Assembly: GCF_014203045.1 (NCBI RefSeq)
Contig: NZ_JACHIF010000003.1
Location: 1-64,000, forward strand
Reading direction: 5' to 3'
Source: Prosthecobacter dejongeii
GTDB lineage: Bacteria; Verrucomicrobiota; Verrucomicrobiia; Verrucomicrobiales; Verrucomicrobiaceae
Length of the DNA stretch: 64,000 nucleotides
Below are positions 52,391 to 61,678 of the stretch, one piece after another. The notes beneath the pieces are model-generated. The model was given only the letters and a program-made list of their open reading frames with translations, was not told the origin of the DNA and searched no databases. Positions within the stretch are counted from its first letter, which is position 1; the number at the start of each line of letters is the position of its first letter. The translations under genes were made by a program, and so were the position numbers.

Positions 52391-53641
52391 ATGAATCCGA
52401 ATGAACTCCTCAGCCTGCAGCAACTCGTCATTTCCCTCGGGTTGGGCTTGCTGCTGGGGCTGGAGAGGGAGAGATCTGAAAGCATCATCGCGGGCATCCG
52501 CACGTTTCCTTTCATCGCCCTGCTGGGCACGGTGTGTGCGCAGCTTTCCAGCGTGACCACGGCGTGGGTGCTAGCGGCTGGCCTGCTAGCGGTGACGGCC
52601 ATCGTTGTCTTTGCCAACTACACGAAGATCCGCAGTGGCGAGACGGATGCGGGGACGACCACTGAGTTTGCTGCGCTGCTCCTCTATGCCGTCGGTGCCT
52701 ACATCGTCCTCGGCAGCATCGGGCCTGCGCTGGTGCTGGGCGGCATCATGGTCATCTTGCTGCATCTCAAGGAGCCGATGCACCGCGCCGTCACAGCCAT
52801 GGGGCCACATGACATGCGCGCGATCATGCAACTGGTGCTCATCAGCATCATCATTTTACCCGTGCTGCCGAATGAAGCCTACGGCCCGTATGGGGTGTGG
52901 AATCCTTTTAAAATCTGGCTCATGGTCGTCTTCATCGTCGGCATCAGCCTCAGCGGTTACGTGCTCTACAAACTCTTTGGGGCAAAGGCGGGGGCACTGC
53001 TGGGCGGACTCATCGGCGGCCTGGTTTCCAGTACGGCAACGACGGTGAGCTTTGCCCGGCGTTGCGCGGCGGAGGCGAATCTGGCCCCGCTGGGCGCGTT
53101 CATCATCATGATGGCCTCGTGCATCTCTCTGGTGCGCGTCTTGGTGGAGGTGGCAGTGGTGGCGCCCGGCATCTTGCAGGCGCTGGCTGCACCGCTGGGG
53201 ATCATGCTGGGGGCCTGCCTGCTCATCGCGGGCACACTGTATCTCATCAGTCGTCGGCACCCTGGGGAAATGGCGGAGCAAAAGAACCCGGCAGAGTTTA
53301 AGTCAGCGCTGTTTTTTGGTCTCCTGTATGCGCTGGTGATCTATGGCGTGGCAGAGGCGAAGGCGCGCTTTGGCGAAACGGGGCTCTACGCCATCAGCGC
53401 CATTTCTGGCCTCACGGACATGGATGCCATCACGCTTTCCACCACGCAGATGGCGGCCAGTGGCAGCATCACCACGCGCCTGGCCTGGCACTCCATCCTG
53501 ATTGCGGCCATGGCGAATTTTGTTTTTAAACTGGGCACCGTCGCGGTGTTGGGCTCACGCGCTTTGCTGCTGCGCACAGCGGTGGCCTTTAGCTTGGCAC
53601 TGGCGGCGGGCACGGCCTTGCTGCTGCTGTGGCCTTGGTAA
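52391..53641 (+). CDS. MgtC/SapB-type membrane protein with DUF4010
   Basis: The 416-residue protein is strongly hydrophobic, with about eleven membrane segments. The N-terminal MgtC-like domain has LVISLGLGLLLGLERERSE and GIRTFPFIALLGTVCAQL. The C-terminal DUF4010 domain has MGPHDMRAIMQLVLISIIILPVLP, GALLGGLIGGLVSSTATTVSFA and SGLTDMDAITLS. This fusion is a known family of inner-membrane proteins of uncertain role, possibly ion related. It stands alone between repeat blocks and reads rightward. The start is the only ATG that keeps the first membrane helix intact. Confidence 0.85.
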   Translation: MNPNELLSLQQLVISLGLGLLLGLERERSESIIAGIRTFPFIALLGTVCAQLSSVTTAWVLAAGLLAVTAIVVFANYTKIRSGETDAGTTTEFAALLLYAVGAYIVLGSIGPALVLGGIMVILLHLKEPMHRAVTAMGPHDMRAIMQLVLISIIILPVLPNEAYGPYGVWNPFKIWLMVVFIVGISLSGYVLYKLFGAKAGALLGGLIGGLVSSTATTVSFARRCAAEANLAPLGAFIIMMASCISLVRVLVEVAVVAPGILQALAAPLGIMLGACLLIAGTLYLISRRHPGEMAEQKNPAEFKSALFFGLLYALVIYGVAEAKARFGETGLYAISAISGLTDMDAITLSTTQMAASGSITTRLAWHSILIAAMANFVFKLGTVAVLGSRALLLRTAVAFSLALAAGTALLLLWPW

Positions 53642-54055
53642 AAGGGGGCTGCGCCCCCGCCCCGGAGGGGCGAAAGCCGGTAGCCGGGGGTGGAGCGAGG
53701 CTCGGCGAGCGATAACCCCCGGACCTACGCCTAACAAAAAACGCGGCAAATCCAAAGCGCCCTGGAGGGGCGCGAGAAAGGTGCTCGCACCGAGCCATCC
53801 GCCCCTCCACACCTCCACACCTCCGACATCGCAGGCCCGCCGACGGAGCGCGAATATCCTATTCGCCTGACTTTCCCGGTGCGCCCGGAGTCCCTCACGC
53901 CGCCGTTCGCCCCCTCGCGAACGAAGCCTGGCTGGGGCGGACGCATCACTCGGAGAGTGATTCATCCTGTACCTGCGAACGTGACCCTTTCCCCACCCCG
54001 CTGCGCCTGGGGACCCTGCGCCCGACCTTTCCCCCTTGCTCCTCCCACCCCACGG
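53642..54055. repeat. Reversed composite repeat unit
   Basis: No gene is seen. In order: R-B reversed (53657-53779), R-D reversed (53844-53868) and R-C (53944-53961) with the variant flank ATTCATCCTGTACC. This is the composite order read from the other end, with the R-C element inverted relative to it. Confidence 0.85.
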
Positions 54056-55027
54056 CTACACACGCGCACCCATCAGCACTTTCATCACGTCATCCAGGGT
54101 GATCCACCCGGCCATGCGGCCACCGGGGGCGTCCACCAGCGCAGCCACTTCCTGCTTTTCCAAAAACAGTGCCAGTAGCTGCGTGAGGGAGGCCTGGCCA
54201 TTCATGTGCAGGGCCGGGCGGATCAGCTTCGTCCAGTCAGCCGTGGCCGGCGTGGTGAGGTTCTGCACAAACAGCTCGCGCACGCGAATGTAGCCGATCA
54301 AGCTGTCCGGGCTGCCATCCAGGCTGACGGGGTAACTGCGATGCAGCTTCGGCCCTACCGCCTGGACGTTTTCCAGCAGAGACAGGCGCGCATCGAAGAC
54401 ACGCACCGCCTCCTTCGGCACCATGGCCGTCTTCACCCGCCGTGCGCTGAGGGTGGCGGCGTGGATCATGATGATCTCTTCCTGGTTATGCAGCAGTTGC
54501 TCCGCCTTCGCCGCCTGCACCAGGGTGATGATGTCCATGATGTGGTCACTCTGGCTGCGGCCATCGGACGTGCGGCTCTTCAGCCGTTCGCAAAATTTTT
54601 CCATCAGCAGCACCAGCGGGTAGCACAGGCGCAGCATGAGAGTCAGCGGCCCGATGAGCCGGGGGGCAAAACGCGCCGCATGATGCACACCGATGATCTT
54701 CGGCGCCATCTCCCCACCGAAGAGAACCAGGATGGACATGAGGATGGAAAAGACCCACAGCCACTCCGCCCCATAGAGGCCCGTGAAAAGCGCACCCGCC
54801 AGCGTGGCCAGGCCCGTATTTGCCAGGGTATTAAAGACCAGGATGGCGGAGATGGGCCGCTCGATGGCGTTCTTCATCTCCAGCCAGCGCCCCGCACTGC
54901 GGATGCCCTTTTTCTCCTGCAACTTCAGCTCCAGAGGATTCAGGCTCAGCAGCACCGCCTCCGTCAAAGAGCAGGTGAAGGACACGACGAGAACGGTGGC
55001 AGAGATGGCGAGGAGCAGCAGCAGCAT
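54056..55027 (-). CDS. CNNM-transmembrane (DUF21) / CBS-domain hemolysin-type protein
   Basis: The 323-residue protein begins with hydrophobic segments (LLLLLAISATVLVVSFTCSL, TLANTGLATLAGALFTGLYG, LWVFSILMSILVLFGGEMAPK) that form a CNNM/DUF21 domain with the EMAPK motif. A CBS-pair-like part (MVPKEAVRVFDARLSL, YIRVRELF, VAALVDAPGGRMAGWITLDDVM) follows. The transporter-associated C-terminal domain of longer family members is missing. The family moves or senses divalent cations. The first ATG at 55027 is favoured because upstream codons have no membrane character. A T-run hairpin upstream separates it from the M14 gene. Confidence 0.85.
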   Translation of the reverse strand: MLLLLLAISATVLVVSFTCSLTEAVLLSLNPLELKLQEKKGIRSAGRWLEMKNAIERPISAILVFNTLANTGLATLAGALFTGLYGAEWLWVFSILMSILVLFGGEMAPKIIGVHHAARFAPRLIGPLTLMLRLCYPLVLLMEKFCERLKSRTSDGRSQSDHIMDIITLVQAAKAEQLLHNQEEIIMIHAATLSARRVKTAMVPKEAVRVFDARLSLLENVQAVGPKLHRSYPVSLDGSPDSLIGYIRVRELFVQNLTTPATADWTKLIRPALHMNGQASLTQLLALFLEKQEVAALVDAPGGRMAGWITLDDVMKVLMGARV

Positions 55028-55088
55028 CGGGGGAGGGGACGAGGGATGAAGCCCAAGACGAGCAGAAACCCCGCCCAGCATGCTCGCT

Positions 55089-55117
55089 TAAAAAAAGCAC
55101 GCCTGAGCTCAGGTGCA
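55089..55117 (-). terminator. Intrinsic terminator-like hairpin (leftward)
   Basis: Read on the minus strand, GCACCTGAGCTCAGGCGTGC is followed by seven T. It lies between the M14 gene and the CNNM gene, both leftward, and would end the upstream transcript. Confidence 0.55.
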
Positions 55118-55247
55118 GACTCGCCCATAGGCAGGGCATGCGCCCTCAGTCACTTCGGCTGGGAAAGACCTTTTGCGGGCACCGAGAAAACGGGCCCGAG
55201 ACCGAAAGTGGCGGCCGAGGGCGCGCCCCGGGGGGGGGAGAGAAAGA
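55118..55247. other. Intergenic stretch with GC-rich potential pairing
   Basis: No gene is seen. CACTTCGG near 55150 and CCGAAAGTG near 55202 could pair, and a GGGCGCGCCCC hairpin follows. The stretch may hold a structured leader or nothing. Confidence 0.3.
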
Positions 55248-56015
55248 TTACAAGTTCGCCGCGTAGGCCTGGAGCTGGCGGTATTCCGCCAGGATGGTCT
55301 TCACCGCTGCCACCGTGGCGCTGACCTGATGGTGCATGGGGGCCAGCGCGGGCGTTTCAAAGACGATCTCCAGCGGCTTCGGATGCTGCTCCGGCGGCGC
55401 GCTGAGGATGCCGTGATACCCTTCTTTGATGATGCCGCGGGAGGCGAGGAAACCATCAATGATGGGCAGCTCATTGCGTGGCAGAGATTCCGCCGCCGCC
55501 GTCAGCGCAGGCTCCAGCAGGTGCTCACTGAGGAGGGCCCCACTGACAAAGCCGTAGCAGCCATCAGAGTCGTCATCGGCATGCAGAGAGACGATGCCAT
55601 CGTAGCGCTCGCGGCGCAGCTCGCTTTCCAGGTAGATGATTTCAGGCTCGATGGACCCGTACCAAAATTCGCGATTCAGATCCAGCCCATTCTGATTGTG
55701 GCGGATGCCCAGGTTCCGGCCTGTCGGATTGCAGATGGGGAAAAAGTGCAGCTCAAAGTCATGCAGCTCCTCCGGCTTTTCCGCCGCCCACTGGATCAGC
55801 TCCTGGATGGCCAGCGTGCCCGCTTCCTCATCGCCATGGATCCCGCCGAAGATGCCAAACTTATAGCCCTGGCCCTTCTTCAGCGGTTTGCTGATGATCT
55901 TAGGGATGTAGATCCCCTGGTCTGGTGGCAGGCTTTCCAAAATGAGGCGTGAAGGGGCTGGCCGCAGCGGCGTGTGACGGCTGCGGGAGAGGTGAACAGG
56001 GGGAAAGGTAGGCAT
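55248..56015 (-). CDS. M14-family zinc carboxypeptidase-like protein (succinylglutamate desuccinylase/aspartoacylase type)
   Basis: The 255-residue protein carries the zinc ligands of the family: GGIHGDEE with His60 and Glu63, and SLHADDDSDG with His146. NPTGRNLGIRHNQNGLDLNREF and the late EIVFETPALAP contribute the substrate and general-base region. It has no signal peptide, so it should be cytoplasmic, acting on N-acyl amino acids or small peptides. It lies 21 bp downstream of the DUF2292 gene in the same direction, so they may be one operon. The true substrate is open. Confidence 0.85.
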   Translation of the reverse strand: MPTFPPVHLSRSRHTPLRPAPSRLILESLPPDQGIYIPKIISKPLKKGQGYKFGIFGGIHGDEEAGTLAIQELIQWAAEKPEELHDFELHFFPICNPTGRNLGIRHNQNGLDLNREFWYGSIEPEIIYLESELRRERYDGIVSLHADDDSDGCYGFVSGALLSEHLLEPALTAAAESLPRNELPIIDGFLASRGIIKEGYHGILSAPPEQHPKPLEIVFETPALAPMHHQVSATVAAVKTILAEYRQLQAYAANL

Positions 56016-56036
56016 GATAGCGTGAGCGGCAAGGGA

Positions 56037-56219
56037 CTACTTCTTCACAGGGATCTGCGTGGTCTCAGAGGAAAGGCGGGTCTTCTCCGTGCTCTCCACC
56101 TGCGTCACCCGCCCCTCATGGACGATGATCTGCACCGAGCCAAAACGCATGGCGCCGACCTTTTGACGGACGATTTCCAACCAGGCTTCGGATTCTGTTT
56201 CGGCGGTGTTTTGACTCAT
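56037..56219 (-). CDS. YezD-like DUF2292 small protein
   Basis: The 60-residue product, from ATG 56219 (MSQNTAETESEAWL), matches DUF2292: a helix EIVRQKVGAMRFGSVQIIVHEGRVTQVESTEKTRL. The FGSVxIxVHxGRVxQxExTEKxR pattern is the family's mark. Members are often encoded with sulfur-assimilation genes in other bacteria, but none is seen here. The function is unknown. The stop lies 21 bp before the M14 gene. An imperfect TATCCTAC...GTAGATA repeat stands about 50 bp upstream. Confidence 0.8.
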   Translation of the reverse strand: MSQNTAETESEAWLEIVRQKVGAMRFGSVQIIVHEGRVTQVESTEKTRLSSETTQIPVKK

Positions 56220-57158
56220 AGACGCCCAATTCCTATCTTTCATATCTACACCCGTCAAGTAGGATATAAACCAAAAATCGAATATTCGTAGCATCGCGCT
56301 CTCAGACCCAGCCCCCCCTTCATCGGCTCTCAATCAGCCCTCGTTCCTCCTGGACCGAACCACTTCGTTCGCTCCTTCATTCCGATCTCCCCAAAGCACC
56401 TCCCCCTCGTCCCGGAGGGGCGCGAGAAAGGTCGCTTGCACCCTTTCGAGGTCGGCGGAGATGGCCACACCGCTGGCAGCCTTCCAGGATGCGACCTTGG
56501 GTGGGGCGACGTCTTTGCCCAACCAGGGGTGCGTTCGTCCCGCAGGCGGGACTCACTTGACCCCGGGCTACCCGCTGCGATGCCTCCGGCATCGGGGGAC
56601 TGAGGGGGCGGACGATGCGTTCTGGGGCGGACGGCATCACTCGGAGAGTGATGGATACTGTACTGGCGGACGTGTGCAGGCTCAAGGAGTGAGGCCATCC
56701 TGGCCTCATCGAGCGGGGAAGAAGAGGGCTGGAAGTGCTCACACCTTGCCGGTGCCAGGGGGCGGACGTGGCCTGTCTGGGGCGGACGGCATCACTCGGA
56801 GAGTGATGGATACTGTACCTGCGGACCTGGCCCTTCCCCTCACCCCGCTGCGTATGGGGACCCTGCGCCCCACCTTTGCCCCTTGCACCCCGCCCTGGAG
56901 GGGCGAAAGAATCATAGCCGGGGGTGAAGGTGCGCAGCACCGAAAACCCCCGGTCCCCCGCCTAACCAACAACGCACCCCCACCAGATGCGCCCTGGAAG
57001 GGCGCGAGAAACGCCCTCCCGCTCTCAATATCCCGCACTTCCCGTCCGCCCTGCTGCCCAGACCGTTCCGCATGCGGGACGGGACGACAAGGCACGAACC
57101 TCCGGCCAGCGGGCCGTGCCCCTACCCTGTCCATCCTCTTAAAAAAAACGTTTTCTCC
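56220..57158. repeat. Intergenic repeat block (R-A, R-B, R-C, R-H, R-E)
   Basis: No gene is seen. The first 110 bp are AT-richer and hold an imperfect TATCCTAC/GTAGATA repeat that may be an operator. Then come an R-B fragment (56404-56428), R-A (56472-56596) with a mismatch in its first hairpin, R-C (56635-56653), R-H hairpin GAGGCC-ATCCT-GGCCTC (56691-56707), R-C (56790-56808), R-B reversed (56891-57012) and R-E (57059-57084). Confidence 0.85.
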
Positions 57159-58382
57159 TCAGTCCACGCGCACGGCAGCGCAGACCATTTCCAGCAGGCG
57201 ACCGAGGCCGCCGGGACCTTCGAAGAAGGCATTCGTCACGGGTGGCTGCCAGCCAGTGCGGTCGCTAGTGGGTGGGGGCTGGGGGAGGCGGGTCAGCTTT
57301 TCATCATACTGGCCGTCTTTGCCGCCCAGTTTGTACACCACCAGGTCCAGCGAGGGCACCACATACAGGCAAAAGCCGCCCGCACCGGATTTCCAAAAGG
57401 CATCGCGCGGGGCCCCGGCCACGTGGCCATCGGCATTGTGCTCCCACTGGAGGCTGAAGGGGGTGTGGGGGTTGTACGGGCTCCAGGTCTGGCATTTTTC
57501 GATGTAGCTGGCGGGCACGAGCTGTTGGCCCTGCCACTGGCCTTTCTGCGCGAGGCAGTAGCCAAAACGCATGACATCCGTGGCATGCAGCGCGGTGCTG
57601 CCCGCGCCATTGGCATGCGCCATGACAGTATCTCCCCGGTAGAGGCAGTAGTTCCACGCACCCCAGCCCTGCGGCACGGCCAGGCGGGTGTGCAGGTAGT
57701 CTTTGAGCTCCATGCCGCTGACGTTGCGCAGGACGATGCTGGCGATGTGGGGGGAGGGGCTGGAGTAGGAGTAGCCAGCACCGGGATCGCACCACAGCGG
57801 CACGTCCAGGGAGGACTGATCAATGGCCTTCACATCCTGGCCTTTCACGGGCTTCAGCGGACGGGGTTTCGGGTCGCCTTTCACATAACCGCTGGGGGCC
57901 TGGCCTTCGCCCCAGTAGCCGGCGGTCATGCAGAGGAGCTGGCCCAGGGTGATCTGCGCCTGGCGGGGATCTTTCAGCGGTAGGGCCTGGGGCAGGTAGG
58001 TTTCATTGAAAACTTTCGTGTCCAGCCCCTGGGGGATTTTGTCCTTAAACTCCTCCAGCATGATGCCGCAGGCGATGCTGCAAAAGGCCTTGCCGGTGGA
58101 GGCCATGTCGGGATTCGCATTCCGGCTGGCTTTGCCAAAGTAACGCTCGAACACGAGGTAACCGCGCCGCACGACGACGAGGCCGCCATTCGCCGTGCTG
58201 CGCTCCGCCGTGATGTAGGCGGGCTCCAGCTTCGCCACGTCCACGCCAGCCAGGTCGCGGGCGGGTTTCACCTCCGTCGCCTCGCGCCAGCCCCCGGCGC
58301 TATCCGGCGGGGGAAAGTAGGGCGTGGCGGCAGGCAGGCTGCCCAGGAGGGCAAAGGTGGTGAGCAGGGCGGGGCGTAGCAT
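57159..58382 (-). CDS. Exported serine hydrolase, class C beta-lactamase family
   Basis: The 407-residue protein has an N-terminal signal peptide (MLRPALLTTFALLGSLPAAT). The serine beta-lactamase fold follows, with nucleophile motif SxxK in ASTGKAF (Ser95, Lys98), YSYSSPSPHIAS as the Tyr motif region, and HANGAGSTALHATDVMRFGYC further on. It belongs to the broad family that includes D-aminopeptidases and esterases. An actual beta-lactamase activity is not implied. It probably acts in the periplasm on a peptide or ester. It is divergent from scpB. Confidence 0.85.
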   Translation of the reverse strand: MLRPALLTTFALLGSLPAATPYFPPPDSAGGWREATEVKPARDLAGVDVAKLEPAYITAERSTANGGLVVVRRGYLVFERYFGKASRNANPDMASTGKAFCSIACGIMLEEFKDKIPQGLDTKVFNETYLPQALPLKDPRQAQITLGQLLCMTAGYWGEGQAPSGYVKGDPKPRPLKPVKGQDVKAIDQSSLDVPLWCDPGAGYSYSSPSPHIASIVLRNVSGMELKDYLHTRLAVPQGWGAWNYCLYRGDTVMAHANGAGSTALHATDVMRFGYCLAQKGQWQGQQLVPASYIEKCQTWSPYNPHTPFSLQWEHNADGHVAGAPRDAFWKSGAGGFCLYVVPSLDLVVYKLGGKDGQYDEKLTRLPQPPPTSDRTGWQPPVTNAFFEGPGGLGRLLEMVCAAVRVD

Positions 58383-58557
58383 GGCGCACTGTGGGCGGGA
58401 CCTGGGGCAGCGCTAGGGGGATTTTAAAAGGAGCGCGCCGGGGGGTAAAAGGGAGCGATCGCGGGCAAAAGAGCCCACGGGGCCTTCCCCTCCTAGCCCC
58501 CCCCCGGAAGCCCGGCTTGACTCCCCCGGCTGGCTCGCTTTGGGTGGCAGGCCAGTC
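58383..58557. promoter_or_regulatory. Divergent promoter region between serine hydrolase and scpB
   Basis: The 175-bp gap between two divergent genes should contain both promoters. It is GC-rich, with a CCCCGG run at 58495-58510. I cannot assign clear -35 or -10 boxes. It is one of the few gaps without repeat modules. Confidence 0.35.
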
Positions 58558-59229
58558 ATGCACCTGAACGCCATCGTTGAATCCCTGCTCTTTGCGACCC
58601 AGGAGCCTCTGCCCCTGACGCAGATGGTGACGGCGGTGAAGGACACGGCGAAGGACATCCGCGATGCCACGCCCGAGGGCGAAACGGTGCCGGAATGGAT
58701 CGAGCCCCTGCTGACGGTGGATGAGCTCAGCCTGCGCGTGGCCATTGATGAACTGGTGGCGCATTACGAGGCTGACGGCCGCGCCTTCACCATTGTGGAG
58801 CGCAGCCACGGCTGGCGACTCTGTGCCAAAGTGGACTATGTGGAGTGGTGCCGCGCGCTTTATCCCGGGAAAAAAGTGCAGCGCCTCAGCCAGCCTGCGC
58901 TGGAGACCCTGGCCATCATCGCCTACCGCCAGCCCATCACCAAAGCCGGTGTGGAGGCCGTGCGCGGCGTGAGTGTGGATGCCATGGTGCAGCAGCTCGT
59001 GGATCGCGGGCTGGTGAAGATCGAAGGCCGGGCGGATCTGCCCGGCCGCCCCCTGCTGTATGGCACCACGGATGCCTTCCTGGACCACTTTGCCGTGCGC
59101 ACGCTGGACGAGCTGCCAAACGCCAGCGAGCTGCGCCGCGTGAAGCTGCCCACCCCAGACTCTGAACAACCTGGGGCCGCTGCCCCGGAGGAAACCCAGC
59201 TTTCCCTCGCCCCCGCCGCCTCTGAGTAA
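58558..59229 (+). CDS. scpB: Segregation and condensation protein B
   Basis: The 223-residue protein has the two winged-helix domains of ScpB: an N-terminal part MHLNAIVESLLFATQEPL and the conserved central segment RLSQPALETLAIIAYRQPITKAGVEAVRGVSVDAMVQQLVDRGLV. The end of the core is GRPLLYGTTDAFLDHF. ScpB joins ScpA and SMC in chromosome condensation. The conserved TEFLxxFGL-type end is represented by TTDAFLDHFAV. ATG 58558 matches the family start. Its stop overlaps the pheA start, so the two genes are coupled; scpA is not in the window. Confidence 0.95.
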   Translation: MHLNAIVESLLFATQEPLPLTQMVTAVKDTAKDIRDATPEGETVPEWIEPLLTVDELSLRVAIDELVAHYEADGRAFTIVERSHGWRLCAKVDYVEWCRALYPGKKVQRLSQPALETLAIIAYRQPITKAGVEAVRGVSVDAMVQQLVDRGLVKIEGRADLPGRPLLYGTTDAFLDHFAVRTLDELPNASELRRVKLPTPDSEQPGAAAPEETQLSLAPAASE

Positions 59230-60323
59230 TGCCCATGTCCCTCGAAGATACCCGCATCAAGATTGACGCCATCGATCAACAGCTCATCCGCCTGCTCAAT
59301 GAGCGGGCCGAGCTGGTGCACGTCATCGGCGAGATCAAAAAGAAAGACGGCCTGGACATCTACGTCCCCGGCCGCGAGGACAAACTGCTGCGCAAGCTCT
59401 GCGAGCTGAATGCCGCCCAGCAGGGCCTGCTCACGGAAAAGGCCATCCGAGCCATCTTCCGCGAGATCATGAGCGCGGCCCTAGCGCTGGAAAACAGCAT
59501 GAAGATCTCCTTTCTCGGCCCCGCCGGGAGCTGGACCCACCAGGTGGCCATCAATAAATTTGGCAACAGCGTCTCCTACGTGGCCGAGGCCAGCACCGAG
59601 GGCGTCTTTTCCCGCGTGGCCTGCCAGGGCGTGGACTACGGCGTGCTGCCCATCGAGCACTCCACCGAAGGGGCCGTGCACCACACGCTGGATCACCTGG
59701 TGGATTCAGAGCTGCAGATCTACGCCGAGATCCTCTGGAAAGTGGAAACCGTCGTCATGGCCAAGGGTGATGCCGCCTCCGTCAAAGTCATCTACGGGCA
59801 CCCCCAGATGCTGGCCCAGTGCCGTCCCTGGTTAGGCCAGTGCTACCCCCACGCCACGCTCATCGAAAGCGCCTCCTCCAGCCTGGCCGCCACCCATGCG
59901 GAAAGCGAGCCCGGCACCGCCGCCCTGGGCACCCCGCTGAGTGCAGAGCTGCACAGCCTGCGCGTGCTCTCCACCTCCCCGCGCGAGCACGCCACCCGCG
60001 CCCGTTTCATCATCCTGGGCCGCCGCAGCGGCGCCCCCACCGGGCATGACAACACCATGCTCATGGTGCATGCACGCGATCGCGTAGGCGCGCTGCTGGA
60101 GGTGCTGCAAGTCTTCGCCAGCCGAAACGTCAACGTGCGGCAGATCGAAAATCGCCCCGTCCCAGGCGACCTCACCGGCGAGCAGGCCCGGTTTTTCCTA
60201 GAGATCAGCGGTCATCACGAAGAACCCTCCCTGCAGGAAGCCATCGCCGACCTGACCACCCAAGGCGCCAAAGTCAAAGTGCTCGGCAGCTACCCCGCCC
60301 CCGGCTGGGTGGAGGAGCGGTGA
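59229..60323 (+). CDS. pheA: Chorismate mutase / prephenate dehydratase (P-protein)
   Basis: The 364-residue protein starts with an AroQ-type chorismate mutase domain (residues 5-85; DxxIDxxDxxLIxLLNERAELV and a later GREDK segment). A prephenate dehydratase domain starts at about residue 91 (MKISFLGPAGSWTH), and the ACT regulatory domain (NTMLMVHARDRVGALLEVL, NVRQIENRP) ends the protein. It makes phenylpyruvate for phenylalanine synthesis. Two dehydratase motifs differ from the usual form: PIEN reads PIEH (141-144), and TRF reads ARF (258-260). Since Thr of TRF is considered catalytic, the activity may be altered. The start overlaps the scpB stop (TAATG); a second ATG six bases on is possible. 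Confidence 0.85.
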   Translation: MPMSLEDTRIKIDAIDQQLIRLLNERAELVHVIGEIKKKDGLDIYVPGREDKLLRKLCELNAAQQGLLTEKAIRAIFREIMSAALALENSMKISFLGPAGSWTHQVAINKFGNSVSYVAEASTEGVFSRVACQGVDYGVLPIEHSTEGAVHHTLDHLVDSELQIYAEILWKVETVVMAKGDAASVKVIYGHPQMLAQCRPWLGQCYPHATLIESASSSLAATHAESEPGTAALGTPLSAELHSLRVLSTSPREHATRARFIILGRRSGAPTGHDNTMLMVHARDRVGALLEVLQVFASRNVNVRQIENRPVPGDLTGEQARFFLEISGHHEEPSLQEAIADLTTQGAKVKVLGSYPAPGWVEER

Positions 60324-61678
60324 GGGGGAGGGAAAAATAAGGAAAGTGGGGAAGCAGAAAGCAGCCCGCGGAAAGGGCTCTATGAATGGTCGTCCCGTCC
60401 CGCACGCGGGACGGTCTAGAGTTGAGGTCTAACAGGAAGTGTGGCGAGGCAGAGGAAGGGCCACGTCCGCCAGTACAGTATTCATCACTCTCCGAGTGAT
60501 GCCGTTCGCCCCATGCCAAGCTTCGTCTGCACCCTTCTCGCGCCCCTCCGGGGCGCTTTGGCTTTGACGCGCTTTGGGTTATTCGCAGGACCGGGGGTTT
60601 CGCTCGTGCCTCGCTGCACCCCCGGCTACTCTTCTTTTGCCCCTCCGGGGCGGGGTGCAAGGGAAGGTAGGGCGCAGGGTCCCCATGCGCAGCAGTCGGG
60701 GGAAGAGCCACGTCCACAAGTACAGTATTCATCACTCTCCGAGTGATGCGTCCGCCCCAAAGCGCACCCGTCCGCCTCCTCCCCCCGCCCTGGAAGGGCG
60801 AAAGAACAATAGCCGGGGGTGAAGGTGCGCAGCACCGAGAACCCCCGGACCCCCGCCTAACCAACAACGCATCACCACCCGCCGCGCCCTGGAGGGGCGC
60901 GAGAAACCACCGTCCGCCCCCTCTTCTCCCCCCGATGCCGGAGGCATCGCAGCCGGTAGCCAGGGGTAAAGTGAGTCCCGCATGCGGGACGAACGCACCC
61001 CTGGTTGGGCAAAAAAAGCACCCGCACCCAAGGTCGCATCCTGGAAGGATGCCAGCGAGATCCGGCGGGCCAATGCACCTCCGCCAACGCTCGCACTCCC
61101 TCCCCAGACCATCCCGCACACGGGACGATCTAGGATCGAGGCCTAACGGGAAGTGTGGCGGGGTAGAGCGCACAGTCCCCCTGCGCAGCATGCCTGATGG
61201 CGATGTGCCCCTCAGACGTGAAGTAGAAAGGGTGCGAACGAGGATGTCTCGGGCGGACGCCATCACTCGGAGAGTGATGGATACTGTACCTGCGGACGCG
61301 GCCTCCCCCCGCCCCGGAGGGGCGAAAGAACAATAGCCGGGGGTGAAGGTGCGCAGCACCGAGAACCCCCGGACCCCCGCCTAACCAACAACGCATCACC
61401 ACCCCGCCGCGCCCTGGAGGGGCGCGAGAAACGCCCTCGCACCCAGCCGTCTCCCCCTCCACATCTCCAGCCGCGAACACCCACCGACCGGAGCGCAAAT
61501 ATCCTATTCGCCTCACCCTCCCAGCACGTCCGGAGTCCTCCCCACCCCCGTTCGCCCCCTCTCCCAGACCTTCCCGCGCCCGCTCCATGGCGAAAGAGGA
61601 TGGCTTGGGGCGAACGCCATCACTCGGAGAGTGATGGATACTGTACCTGCGGACGCGGCCTCCCCCCACCCGGCCCCC
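60324..61678. repeat. 1.4-kb intergenic repeat block with reversed composite units
   Basis: No gene is seen. In order: R-E 60396-60413, R-C 60483-60501, R-B forward 60536-60655, R-C 60730-60748, R-B reversed 60787-60905, R-A reversed 60934-61055, R-E 61098-61140, R-C 61261-61279, R-B reversed 61310-61432, R-D reversed 61489-61513 and R-C 61618-61636. From 61310 to 61636 this is the reversed composite order. Confidence 0.85.

Noticed and set aside
55118..55247. Possible SRP-type or other known RNA in the gap between M14 and CNNM genes
   Set aside because: The pairing is weak and no known RNA signature is present.
10581..61636. R-C hairpins considered as rho-independent terminators
   Set aside because: No T run follows in either direction, and many lie far from any gene end.
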